NCBI GenBank assembly: GCA_021399405.1
Contig: JAAFKL010000391.1
Coordinates: 1-14,796 of the forward strand
Origin: Candidatus Heimdallarchaeota archaeon
Lineage (GTDB): Archaea > Asgardarchaeota > Heimdallarchaeia > Heimdallarchaeales > Kariarchaeaceae
DNA length: 14,796 nt
Direction of reading: 5' to 3'
The notes beneath the pieces are model-generated. The model had not been told where the DNA came from, made no database searches, and saw only the letters and a program-made list of their open reading frames with translations. Of this stretch, positions 6,455 to 14,573 are shown in pieces. The position numbers and the translations under genes were made by a program. Position 1 is the stretch's first letter; every line of letters begins with the position of its first letter.

Positions 6455-7663
6455 ATGAAGCGATATATCGAAATAAAAGAACAACTGCAGGGAACATTCC
6501 CAGGGTACTATTTGAATCTAACTCTGGAAGAGATTTACTTTCTGTTAGCAAATCCCGTTATTTTAGCTACTGTTGATTTGAAAGAGATATTATATACCTA
6601 TCCCTTCTCGCAGAATAAAACCTTCATATTTCATCTTGAACCAGAAATTTTTCTCAACAAATTCGCTGTTGATCTCCTCACATTGGCTAAAGATGAAAAA
6701 ATCGACATAACAGGTTCTAAAATCTTGCTTAATTGGTTATTAAATGAAGACATTAGAAATGAAATGAAAGAATATTTTGATCCAACAGAAGTATTTGAGA
6801 CTGTCTGTGGATATTGTGAATATGATGAGGAACACGAAGATGGATATTGTGATGAGTTAACTAGGGTTATTGAAACTTCTGATTTCAACAACATTTGGAT
6901 TGTTAAACGATTCCTAGGAAATAAAGACAATGTTCGTTGGTTTCAAGAATTTATCCGTCATATTTGGGATAAGACAACAAATATGGATGTTATATTTTGG
7001 GTTTTGAAAAACCGATTTAATTATAGCGTTCCTAATTCTTTATATTATACCCACCCTAGAGACTTTAATTATGAGTTTGAAGGGATTGTAACTGAAATTG
7101 AATATCAACCACTACTACTTAAAATTTTCAAAGACGGAATTGATAGAGGATATCATGTTATTGTCAAAATTGAAGATAAAGAACTTCTATTTGACATATG
7201 TGCAAATTTTCATTTTTATTATCCCGAGGTATCATTTGGAGAGATAGGGGAATTGATACCAGTATTCATGACATGCTTCAATAAATTATCATCAAAGAAT
7301 GATGACGAAAATCGAATTATTACATTAATGGATAGACTGAATAGTGAGATATGCGTATACACGGATATTGCATATTGGGGTCTCAAAACCTATGTTTGGG
7401 ACTGTTATAATGATTATGTTCATTATGATTACACAATTTTTGAAAATGACATTCGAAAATGGATTCGTAATATGACTGTGATGTCTCCAGATCAATGTCT
7501 AATTAGATGGAAGGGATTAGCAGAAATAATAATACCATTATGTGAAGATCAATATACCCTCATTTATTTCCACAGATTTTCTAGCTCACTACTCCATCGT
7601 AAACTAGCAAGACAATATATCACTGATCTCAGTCTTGTAGATACCTCCTATGAAGAAGAATAG
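6455..7663 (+). CDS. Unknown 402-aa protein with a cysteine cluster
   Basis: I do not recognise this protein. It is soluble, largely helical, and rich in aromatic residues (Tyr, Phe, Trp). Residues 118-132 read CGYCEYDEEHEDGYC, an acidic loop with C118-x2-C121-x10-C132 and a histidine that could bind a metal. Most of the rest looks like repeated helical pairs (for example WFQEFIRHIW and LLLKIFKDGI), which may mean an alpha-solenoid. There is no signal peptide and no membrane segment. The ATG has CAGG directly in front, a weak ribosome-binding site. It is a single gene. The next 725 bp hold only the M20 remnant. Confidence 0.7.
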   Translation: MKRYIEIKEQLQGTFPGYYLNLTLEEIYFLLANPVILATVDLKEILYTYPFSQNKTFIFHLEPEIFLNKFAVDLLTLAKDEKIDITGSKILLNWLLNEDIRNEMKEYFDPTEVFETVCGYCEYDEEHEDGYCDELTRVIETSDFNNIWIVKRFLGNKDNVRWFQEFIRHIWDKTTNMDVIFWVLKNRFNYSVPNSLYYTHPRDFNYEFEGIVTEIEYQPLLLKIFKDGIDRGYHVIVKIEDKELLFDICANFHFYYPEVSFGEIGELIPVFMTCFNKLSSKNDDENRIITLMDRLNSEICVYTDIAYWGLKTYVWDCYNDYVHYDYTIFENDIRKWIRNMTVMSPDQCLIRWKGLAEIIIPLCEDQYTLIYFHRFSSSLLHRKLARQYITDLSLVDTSYEEE

Positions 7664-7878
7664 TCAGGAATAATTTGGTGGTAATATATGTTGGAAATTC
7701 ACCCATTACAGTTGACCGATATTCAGTTGTTTATACATGATTCATCTCTAGTTGATTGGTAGTAATGCACCCTCAATTTAGTGAACGAATTTGGCAAATC
7801 ATTAAAACTTTGAATGAAGTTAATATTTCTTATATTAATACTGAGTACGTTTGTGGGAACATTTGCTGGTTTAATTTT

Positions 7879-8085
7879 AGCAAGCACCACAGTTCCAATT
7901 GGTAAACTATCTTCATCAATATCAAAGAAATTGCTGTGATTAGGACTTATCATATTCTTCTCACGATTACCACCACCAAGCCAAAACATATACTTGGGCA
8001 ATTTTCCTTCGAGCCCGAACTCATAAAAATCCTAAGCACCAAGTGATAGTATTTCAACATCGATCAGATGTTATTTGCCATGTAT
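7879..8085 (-). pseudogene. Decayed 3' fragment of an M20 amidohydrolase gene
   Basis: Positions 7881-8080 align without gaps to 11779-11978, the 3' part of the intact M20 gene, with 26 differences in 200 bp (87% identity). The match covers about residues 335-401, including the metal-site histidine in SPNHSNFF and the GGGNREKN loop. Two sense codons are now stops: the Glu before HL became TAA, and the Glu in LGAEDF became TAG. The match ends about 12 codons before the normal C-terminus and fades above 8085. In 7881-8040, 11 of 15 differences are silent, so the copy was under selection as a protein before it died. The rest of 7664-8388 shows only AT-rich sequence with no supportable gene. Confidence 0.85.
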
Positions 8086-8340
8086 CGAAATGGATTTTTT
8101 ATGAATCTCCATATTTTTGGCCATGCTTGGAATATGATTAATATAGTTAATTTAATCATCTATATCCATTACGCTTATCTTTAGATAGAATGATCTTCTA
8201 GACTATGATACTTAATATGATAATCTGAAAGACCATACTTTGAACAGGATGCAATAAAAAAACAAATCTATCATTTAAGATATGAATAAGTTTACATTTT
8301 ATAGCGTTATTTTAACATGGGTTTTCCAGCAACCTACAAG

Positions 8341-8350
8341 CTTTAAAAAA
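8341..8350 (+). promoter_or_regulatory. TATA-like box for the three-gene set
   Basis: CTTTAAAAAA lies about 44 nt before the ATG at 8389. It would give a leader of some 20 nt for the set that ends at 11668. Confidence 0.35.
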
Positions 8351-8388
8351 CAAGTCAAGAGTTCTAAAATGAACAATGGGTTGTCAAA

Positions 8389-9723
8389 ATGACTTTTAAT
8401 CAAAATCAAGTACAAAAGACTCAGAAAGCAAAAGGTACAATTGTACTGTCAAAAAAACTAGAAGATGTTGAGCCTTTTGATTTTCTAAATCGATTTGAGG
8501 ATCAAATATTTGCTGAGAGAATGAAATCATTTCGGCGTGAGAATGGTGTCCATCTTGAACAAGGAAAAATGAATCCCCTCGCTAGCGATTTTATAAATAA
8601 AAAAAATCCAAATTTAACCTATACAAAAGGGGAAATTGAACTTAAAAATCAAGTTTTTACTGCGAGAATTATTGAATGGGATCAGGATGATCAATTTATC
8701 CTGGGTAAACAAATCGTTGTATACATTATTGTACTATATTTAATTGCGATTTTATTTGGTGCTTTGGCCTCTATTGGGCTTCCTTTTTCGGGGATACAAT
8801 TCTTAACCTATATCGGATTTATTTCTTATGTTGTATATACCCACCGTAAACAATTCCTGGATAGAAGAGAAATATTTCGATCCAAAGTAACTCGTGCCTT
8901 GATTCGAACTGAAGGGAGCTATGCAAATGCTCAGAATGTGAGAGCATCTCCAAAATTTATACTCCACAAAATCAGTCAAGAATGTCCCTATAAAGGCCAT
9001 ACGTTCCACCATGAATTGCCAAAAAATATTTCATTTTCTGATGCAATAATATGTATTGAATGTGGAAATTCTGTACTTCTTCAATATACAAAGGATGAAA
9101 CTGGAGAGTTTCAAGTAATACTGGGAGGAGTTCGAACATCAAAAATTTCAAGATCTCATGAGGAAACACTCAATCAATTTCGCGAATTTTTGTTGCTTCA
9201 GCTTGACATGTCTACTTCTAATGAATTCTTGCTCGAAGATTTGCGTCAAAACTGGATGTATAAGATAAAAGAGAATTTTGGGTTTTCAGATCTAATCCAC
9301 CTATTGCAGGAGACTCATCAAGAATTTGATGATATCAAAATTAAAATTGATACCAAAGGTACATCAGATAAATACGATGATCTTGTATTTGTTTATAATA
9401 TTAATGTTCAAGAGACTAATTCATCACGGATTACTAAATTTGAATCTCCAACTGAATTAGAGAATCGAAATATCAATACGCAAGTCATTACAGACATAAA
9501 CACAAATCTGAATTATCGAATCCAACCTACTGGTGTACCCGAAAATCAAGAAGAACAAGAAATCATTTCAACATTACATGAAAGCTTAGATGGATCTGAT
9601 GATATAAATAAATATAAATCATCAAATGATGAGGAAATTACCAAAAAAGATGTTGTGCAAAGCTCATCCGAAACAATTGATCAACTAAGAAAAAGGTTAG
9701 ATGAAGAGGAAGTTAATAATTGA
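8389..9723 (+). CDS. Two-helix membrane protein with a Cys/His cluster, function unknown
   Basis: The 444-aa product has a polar N-terminal region of about 105 residues and a transmembrane hairpin (about 108-129 and 134-150). A large, probably cytoplasmic part follows. A likely metal site lies at 199-225: C199, then H204, H207 and H208, and a CIEC knuckle at 222-225. The tail (about 340-444) is low-complexity, rich in Asn, Ser, Glu and Asp, and probably disordered. It ends with a short charged helix (IDQLRKRLDEEEVNN). I recognise no family. The gene is the first of a tight set. Its TGA overlaps the TTG start of the next gene, so the two products are probably made together and may interact. 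Confidence 0.75.
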   Translation: MTFNQNQVQKTQKAKGTIVLSKKLEDVEPFDFLNRFEDQIFAERMKSFRRENGVHLEQGKMNPLASDFINKKNPNLTYTKGEIELKNQVFTARIIEWDQDDQFILGKQIVVYIIVLYLIAILFGALASIGLPFSGIQFLTYIGFISYVVYTHRKQFLDRREIFRSKVTRALIRTEGSYANAQNVRASPKFILHKISQECPYKGHTFHHELPKNISFSDAIICIECGNSVLLQYTKDETGEFQVILGGVRTSKISRSHEETLNQFREFLLLQLDMSTSNEFLLEDLRQNWMYKIKENFGFSDLIHLLQETHQEFDDIKIKIDTKGTSDKYDDLVFVYNINVQETNSSRITKFESPTELENRNINTQVITDINTNLNYRIQPTGVPENQEEQEIISTLHESLDGSDDINKYKSSNDEEITKKDVVQSSSETIDQLRKRLDEEEVNN

Positions 9724-10406
9724 GTGCAGTCTTAATAGGAATTACAATTTCTGGTTTCTTTTTGAATAAATTCACAAACTCATTTACTAATAAAATCAGT
9801 GATAGGATTGTAGGTAGACTGACTGATAGAAAGAAAAAAGTAAATAGTACAAATGAAAATGATGAAGTAGATGAAATACCTTCAAAAATGACCCAAAAAT
9901 ATCCAATGATTACTGGATTATCAGTACCATGGTTGACTACCCAAGGTGTATCTGATGGTTTCAATATTGAAAATATTCAGACAAAAGTAGCTTTTGATAA
10001 GAATTATGCAGTTGTACGATTAAATGTGAAGGACTTGGAAGAAATTCCTGAAATAAATGTAGTACAACAGGTGTTACGTTTAGGTCTCCCTCATCACTCT
10101 CATTTGGAAATAGACGATGTTTTGGAGGATCCAATGGATTTAGAAATCCCTTTAAAAACCAGTCTTCAATTTGATTCAAGAATTAAGGAATTGTTACAAA
10201 ATGATATCCACCTTACAAAAAATTATCTTGAGATACCATTAGAATTTACAAGCCCGGTAAACCAAGTAAATGCTTTATTTTCAGCATCTTCAAATTACCA
10301 AAAATCTATAAATGCCCCTTTATCTGCTAAGTCACATTATCTAGAACCTCAAATTAAAACCAAACTGGACATTCCTTTTTATCGCAATCGGGTGGATTAT
10401 GCTTGA
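9720..10406 (+). CDS. Unknown 228-aa protein with a hydrophobic N-terminus
   Basis: The start is TTG at 9720, within a TTGA overlap with the preceding stop. A TAA directly upstream in frame (9717-9719) rules out an earlier start. The N-terminus (about 1-16, SAVLIGITISGFFL) is hydrophobic, too short to be certain as a membrane helix, and is followed by a basic stretch (DRIVGRLTDRKKK). The rest is beta-rich, with two similar segments (LEIPLKTSLQF at about 142-152 and LEIPLEFTSP at about 171-180) that suggest an internal repeat. I recognise no family. A membrane-attached partner of the preceding protein is a reasonable inference from the overlap. Confidence 0.65.
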   Translation: MSAVLIGITISGFFLNKFTNSFTNKISDRIVGRLTDRKKKVNSTNENDEVDEIPSKMTQKYPMITGLSVPWLTTQGVSDGFNIENIQTKVAFDKNYAVVRLNVKDLEEIPEINVVQQVLRLGLPHHSHLEIDDVLEDPMDLEIPLKTSLQFDSRIKELLQNDIHLTKNYLEIPLEFTSPVNQVNALFSASSNYQKSINAPLSAKSHYLEPQIKTKLDIPFYRNRVDYA

Positions 10407-10429
10407 TCTAAAATCGAAGGTGAGCATAG

Positions 10430-11668
10430 TTGGTTAATAAAATCCATTCAAGAATTAAATTTTGTATAATTATATTTTTAGCATTTTCTATATTATCGCT
10501 TACAGAGACATCTAATGGCAATGTGATGGAAGAGATTGATGCACAATACACACGCTTAATCTGGGATAAGAACCAACAAAATATCTTTTATGGAACACAA
10601 TATGGTGCACTCGGTAGATGGAATCTACAATCAGGTAATAATATTAATGAAGATTACATTATGAAGGGTAGCGTATCTAGTTTATCTTTGAATGCTAACA
10701 AATCTTTAGGGTTAATCACAACGAATTCGAATTATACAAGTATTTGGGAAGAAGGTGATATGACTTCTGTTGGGCAGTATGGTTTGAGCGACATAGAAAT
10801 AACATCAGGAATATGGGACCCTTATATATCAAATATCTATTATACTGGAGATGGGCAGGGAAATATTACCAAGTGGGATTTATCTCGATCTAATACAAGT
10901 TTAATAATTAACTCAACTAATCTTCGAGATCATGGGATTTCTTTCTTTGAATTGAGTCAGAATGATAATTATTTAGCAATTGGGTTTGAAGATGATGTTG
11001 TATCTATAATAGATTTAACAGATTTTACGATCTTACATTCATTTGGAGATAGTCAATTTCTCTCAGATACGATTACGGATATAAAATGGTCTCCCAACGA
11101 TAACTTAATTGCAGTGTCATATCTTTTTACTGATGTAAAAATTTGGAACATATCAAATGAATTACTGATAAAATCAATAATACCTGATAATGCATTAAAT
11201 GTCTTCGGTGCTATGGATTTCAGTCCAGATGGTAGTTATCTGTTCATAGGTGCAAGTTCAACTTTTCAAATTTACGAAATATCAACTTGGGAAATAAGGA
11301 CATTCTATTTTTGGGAGCATGGACTTGTCACAGATGCAATATGGACTGATGATAATCGGATTATAATCGCTGCAGCTTTGACCCTCGTAGTAACTAATGT
11401 TCCAAATTTGAATATACTTGAGAATGATCTCCTCTCTCTCGACTTTGGTGATAATTCATCGTTAGGAGAAATTGTATTTTATGGTATAATTGCAATTATA
11501 TTGATATCGACGTATATGGGTATACCCGCCTTGAGAAGATATCATCCAATAGGTATTGGTTATTATTTTATAAGGGTACCAATTTTTGCAGCAATAGGAT
11601 TAGTTTATTTGGTTAGTTTTCATATTCCCAAAATTCTCGAATATGTCAAAAATAAGGATCGTAGCTAA
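10430..11668 (+). CDS. Exported WD40-type seven-repeat beta-propeller with C-terminal membrane helices
   Basis: The 412-aa product has a signal peptide (about 10-27) and then seven WD40-like repeats of 32-44 residues. These begin near 40, 80, 123, 170, 214, 257 and 299, with the repeat-closing forms LGRWNL, YTSIWE, ITKWDL, VSIIDL, VKIWNI, FQIYEI and LVVTNV. Seven repeats make a complete propeller, which usually serves as a protein-binding platform. Two hydrophobic helices follow (about 345-366 and 379-399), with a basic loop between them (RRYH) and a charged tail. The propeller should face outward if the N-terminal signal works as predicted. TTG 10430 is the first possible start, since TAG lies just upstream in frame. 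It is 23 bp after the preceding gene and is probably co-transcribed. Confidence 0.85.
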   Translation: MVNKIHSRIKFCIIIFLAFSILSLTETSNGNVMEEIDAQYTRLIWDKNQQNIFYGTQYGALGRWNLQSGNNINEDYIMKGSVSSLSLNANKSLGLITTNSNYTSIWEEGDMTSVGQYGLSDIEITSGIWDPYISNIYYTGDGQGNITKWDLSRSNTSLIINSTNLRDHGISFFELSQNDNYLAIGFEDDVVSIIDLTDFTILHSFGDSQFLSDTITDIKWSPNDNLIAVSYLFTDVKIWNISNELLIKSIIPDNALNVFGAMDFSPDGSYLFIGASSTFQIYEISTWEIRTFYFWEHGLVTDAIWTDDNRIIIAAALTLVVTNVPNLNILENDLLSLDFGDNSSLGEIVFYGIIAIILISTYMGIPALRRYHPIGIGYYFIRVPIFAAIGLVYLVSFHIPKILEYVKNKDRS

Positions 11669-11726
11669 TAAATTCAATTTTAATTCCTTAGTTGATTCTG
11701 ACAAATTTGTAAATCATAGGTTGTTC

Positions 11727-11734
11727 GTCTTAAA
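11727..11734 (+). terminator. T-rich stretch after the WD40 gene
   Basis: An ATTTTTCT run lies in the 75-bp gap between the converging WD40 and M20 genes. Archaeal transcription can end at such T-runs. There is no clear hairpin. Confidence 0.3.
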
Positions 11735-11743
11735 TAAATTTTT

Positions 11744-12979
11744 CTAATTTGCGTTCAAGTAGTTAATAGCACTCTGAGCAAGTACCGCAGTCCCAATTGG
11801 TAGACTATCCTCATCAATATCAAAGAAATTGCTATGATTTGGACTTATCATATTCTTCTCGCGATTACCACCACCAAGCCAAAACATAGACGTAGGCAGT
11901 TTTCCTTCAAGCCCGAACTCATAAAAATCCTCAGCCCCAAGCTGTGCTTTTTCAACTTCAACCAGATGTTCTTTGTCATAATATTCAGTAAATGCAGATC
12001 GGATGTGATCATTCAATGTTTTATCATTGACACCCACGCCATAACCTCTTAAAATTTGAACTTTGGCCGTACCCCCATGCATTTCAGCAGTTGTTTCAAT
12101 GAATGAAGCGATTTTACCAAGAAGATTTTCACGGAGTTCTCGATCTAGTGTACGAAGTGTTCCTTCAATCCTCACAGAATCAGGAATAATATTCTGTCTA
12201 GTGCCACCGACGATCTTACCAAAGGTTAAAACATGCGGTTCCATTGGATCCACATATCGAGTCAGCATCCCTTGCAATTGAGTAACTATAATAGATGTGA
12301 GATAGACTGGATCCACGGCTGCATGTGGAGCACTTCCATGTCCACCACGTCCGATAATATCAGCATAGATTTCATCTGCTGCTGCAGTCATTGGCCCATC
12401 TTTTACACCAATTCTTGGGTACATGGTCTCATCCTCTGGACCTGCCACAATATGAAGAGCAATGGCTGCATCAATTGTTGGATTCCCAACATCGCCAAGA
12501 GCTCCTTCTTTGATCATAGGTACAGCACCACCACTGATCTCTCCAGTGGGATCATATAATTTAGAACCTTCTTCAGCTGGTTGAAAAACCAAAAGCACCT
12601 TGCCTTTGAACTTATCTTTATTTTCAGAAAGTAGTTTAGCAGTACCTAATAGGCATGCAATATGGGTGTCGTGACCACACGCATGCATTACACCATCATT
12701 TCGGGATTTGTACTCAGCATCATTATCCTCTTGTAAAGGCAGAGCATCGATATCTGCTCGGATTAAAATTGTCTTACCATCACCAGCTTGTCCTTTGATC
12801 TCAGAAGTCAAACCTGTTCTGGCATATACGTTGTAAGTCAATCCTAATTTTTCCAATTCATCCTGTATAAATTTAGAAGTTTCATTCTCCAAGAAACCTA
12901 ATTCAGGATTCATATGGACATGTCTTCGAATTCTTATGAGCTCGCTTTTATAATCATCAGCGGCTTTTCGTAAATCCAT
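11744..12979 (-). CDS. M20 family metallo-amidohydrolase / peptidase
   Basis: The 411-aa product has the length and motif order of the M20D group (amidohydrolase, IAA-amino-acid hydrolase or hippurate-hydrolase type). These hydrolyse amide bonds of N-acyl amino acids or small peptides with a two-metal centre. Visible residues are C101 and H103 in MHACGHDTH (98-106), the catalytic pair E136-E137 in FQPAEEG, H176 in IALHI, and H382 in SPNHSNFF. The lid/dimer domain (about 190-305) carries GRGGHGSAPH. There is no signal peptide, so the enzyme should be cytoplasmic. ATG 12979 is preceded by a TATA-like element (13001-13010), about 27 nt away. The exact substrate cannot be read from the sequence. 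A dead partial copy lies 3.9 kb away in the same orientation. Confidence 0.92.
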   Translation of the reverse strand: MDLRKAADDYKSELIRIRRHVHMNPELGFLENETSKFIQDELEKLGLTYNVYARTGLTSEIKGQAGDGKTILIRADIDALPLQEDNDAEYKSRNDGVMHACGHDTHIACLLGTAKLLSENKDKFKGKVLLVFQPAEEGSKLYDPTGEISGGAVPMIKEGALGDVGNPTIDAAIALHIVAGPEDETMYPRIGVKDGPMTAAADEIYADIIGRGGHGSAPHAAVDPVYLTSIIVTQLQGMLTRYVDPMEPHVLTFGKIVGGTRQNIIPDSVRIEGTLRTLDRELRENLLGKIASFIETTAEMHGGTAKVQILRGYGVGVNDKTLNDHIRSAFTEYYDKEHLVEVEKAQLGAEDFYEFGLEGKLPTSMFWLGGGNREKNMISPNHSNFFDIDEDSLPIGTAVLAQSAINYLNAN

Positions 12980-13000
12980 TATATTGGTCTAATATGATGA

Positions 13001-13010
13001 GTAAATTAAG
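13001..13010 (-). promoter_or_regulatory. TATA-like box for the M20 gene
   Basis: The minus strand reads CTTAATTTAC, about 27 nt before the ATG at 12979. Confidence 0.35.
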
Positions 13011-13051
13011 AAATTCGATATTCTAACTGAAATTATTAATAAAAAATATGC

Positions 13052-13129
13052 TTGATCGATTATATTTGCAATATTTTTCATTCGATTACAGCTGAAAACC
13101 TCTATACTTTGATCAATGACTTGATCGAT
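13052..13129. promoter_or_regulatory. Three TTGATCRAT motifs in a divergent control region
   Basis: TTGATCGAT occurs at 13052-13060 and 13121-13129, and TTGATCAAT at 13109-13117, all on the plus strand within 78 bp. The region separates the divergent M20 and serine-hydrolase genes. The motif is partly palindromic and could be an operator for one shared regulator. Related sites appear in other gaps (about 3244, minus strand; 4074). AT-rich DNA yields such words by chance, so this is tentative. Confidence 0.35.
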
Positions 13130-13215
13130 CGTGACGAGAACATTACTAATTTTCAATTTATATTGTTAAAGCTATAATAACGATATCATAATCGATGTTG
13201 CCTTAATAACCTTAC

Positions 13216-13224
13216 AATTTATCT
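13216..13224 (+). promoter_or_regulatory. TATA-like box for the serine hydrolase gene
   Basis: AATTTATCT is centred about 24 nt before the TTG at 13244 and suggests a nearly leaderless transcript. Confidence 0.35.
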
Positions 13225-13243
13225 AAATGATGAGATAATACAT

Positions 13244-14419
13244 TTGAAATATTGGTATTGTTTATTTATTTTTATTTTATTGTTCAGAGGCTCAACTCAA
13301 GTAATAGGAACTGAATCCTACCTCGATATTAATCCATTTGAATGGAAAACTGCAGATCCTGAAAAGTACGGTCTTGCGGCAGATCGTGTGACAAATCAAA
13401 TTGAGGAAAATCCATTTCTTAGAAGTGTGCTAATTGTTCGTTATGGTAAATTGATCTATGAGTCATATTTCAATGATGGGGCAATTAATTCTGCATTTCA
13501 CATCCATTCAGCTTCTAAAAGCTTCATTTCTGCGTTATTTGGTATTGCCGCGGATCAAGGATTAATAACAGATCTTGATCAAAAAATGATGGATTTTTTC
13601 CCTGAATACGCAACCGAAGATCTTGATCCTAAAAAATTTGATATTACCCTTAAACATCTACTCACCATGACAGCGGGTCTAGATTTTGATGAATCAGCCA
13701 ACGATTGGGGTAAATACACTTTTAGTCCAGATAGGGTGAAATATGCAATCGAGCTCCCTCTAATTCATTATCCGGGTGAAGATTGGAATTACGGGACAGT
13801 CCAGACTCATATCCTGTCAGCAATAATAACTAAAGTTACAGGAATGAGCACCAAGGAATTTGCTCAGATGTACCTCTTTGAACCACTAGGAATCACAATT
13901 GATTATTGGGCAAGGGATCCTAAAGGAATCTATACTGGAGGTCATGAAATGTATCTTAGCCCAAGAGATATGCTTAGATTTGGTTATTTATTTTTGAGAA
14001 ATGGAACCTTGAATAATCAAGATATCGTCTCAAAAAATTGGGTTGAATTATCAACATCTGATCAAACTGATTCTACAAAAACCACAAACGAAGATTATGG
14101 TTATCTCTGGTGGATCCAAAATTTCCCAGGATATTATCTAAATAAACCAGTCCACACCTATTCTGCAAGGGGTTTAGGAGGTCAAAATATTTACATCGTA
14201 CCAGAATTAGATACTGTAATTGTCACAACAGCAAGTGGTAATATATTTGGAACCTATCCGAATCAGTATGAAATAATTGATAGTATTTTGCAAAGTATAT
14301 TTCGTAATATAAATCCCGATGTTGTAAGTATAGCAGACAGTGATGATTCACCTCTTAATATAAATACGGTATCTTTAGCATTCCTAATGTTGCTCGTAAT
14401 TAATAAAAGGAAATTGTAA
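13244..14419 (+). CDS. Secreted, membrane-anchored serine hydrolase of the class C beta-lactamase fold
   Basis: The 391-aa product has a signal peptide (about 1-22) and a beta-lactamase / penicillin-binding-protein-like domain (about 35-355). S89-A-S-K92 is the SxxK catalytic motif (nucleophile Ser89, base Lys92). W-N-Y183-G-T185 stands at the YxN motif, with Thr in place of Asn. SARGLGGQ (307-314) stands where KTG/HxG lies. The family includes esterases, D-amino-acid peptidases and amidases, and archaeal members are probably not antibiotic-resistance enzymes. After a short acidic linker (ADSDDSP), residues 371-386 are hydrophobic and followed by KRKL, a C-terminal membrane anchor. TTG 13244 is chosen because it opens the signal peptide; an upstream ATG pair (13228) meets a stop. 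It is divergent from the M20 gene. Confidence 0.9.
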   Translation: MKYWYCLFIFILLFRGSTQVIGTESYLDINPFEWKTADPEKYGLAADRVTNQIEENPFLRSVLIVRYGKLIYESYFNDGAINSAFHIHSASKSFISALFGIAADQGLITDLDQKMMDFFPEYATEDLDPKKFDITLKHLLTMTAGLDFDESANDWGKYTFSPDRVKYAIELPLIHYPGEDWNYGTVQTHILSAIITKVTGMSTKEFAQMYLFEPLGITIDYWARDPKGIYTGGHEMYLSPRDMLRFGYLFLRNGTLNNQDIVSKNWVELSTSDQTDSTKTTNEDYGYLWWIQNFPGYYLNKPVHTYSARGLGGQNIYIVPELDTVIVTTASGNIFGTYPNQYEIIDSILQSIFRNINPDVVSIADSDDSPLNINTVSLAFLMLLVINKRKL

Positions 14420-14432
14420 CACTAAAACTTAA

Positions 14433-14438
14433 TTTTTT
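14433..14438 (+). terminator. T-run after the serine hydrolase gene
   Basis: Six T residues lie 14 nt after the stop codon, a possible archaeal terminator. No stem-loop was seen. Confidence 0.3.
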
Positions 14439-14538
14439 GATAATTTAAAGGATCAATGAATTATTTATGTTGATTTAATCTTCCCAATAGGAAATGATGA
14501 TAAGAAAAAGTTAACTTTCCAAAATTGACATAATTTCA

Positions 14539-14546
14539 CTTATAAC
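14539..14546 (+). promoter_or_regulatory. TATA-like box for the gene at the right edge
   Basis: CTTATAAC is centred about 32 nt before the ATG at 14574. It supports a real gene there. Confidence 0.45.
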
Positions 14547-14573
14547 TCACTGTTGGAACAGAGTTTATATTAG

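Noticed and set aside
7723..8001. Leftward 92-codon frame starting at the methionine in MFWLGGGNREKN
   Set aside because: The first third is the M20 remnant and the rest is unrelated read-through. It is part of the pseudogene, not a gene.
8803..10179. Several leftward frames of 65-83 codons inside the three-gene set
   Set aside because: They are antisense shadows with implausible composition, and the forward frames are long and coherent.
7879..11978. Direct repeats as attachment sites of a mobile element
   Set aside because: There is no integrase or tRNA target. The repeat stops short of the gene's 3' end, and the silent-change pattern suggests an old paralogue. It is kept only as an alternative in the findings.
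11834..12559. Three rightward frames opposite the M20 gene
   Set aside because: They lie antisense to a well-supported conserved enzyme and have no domain character.
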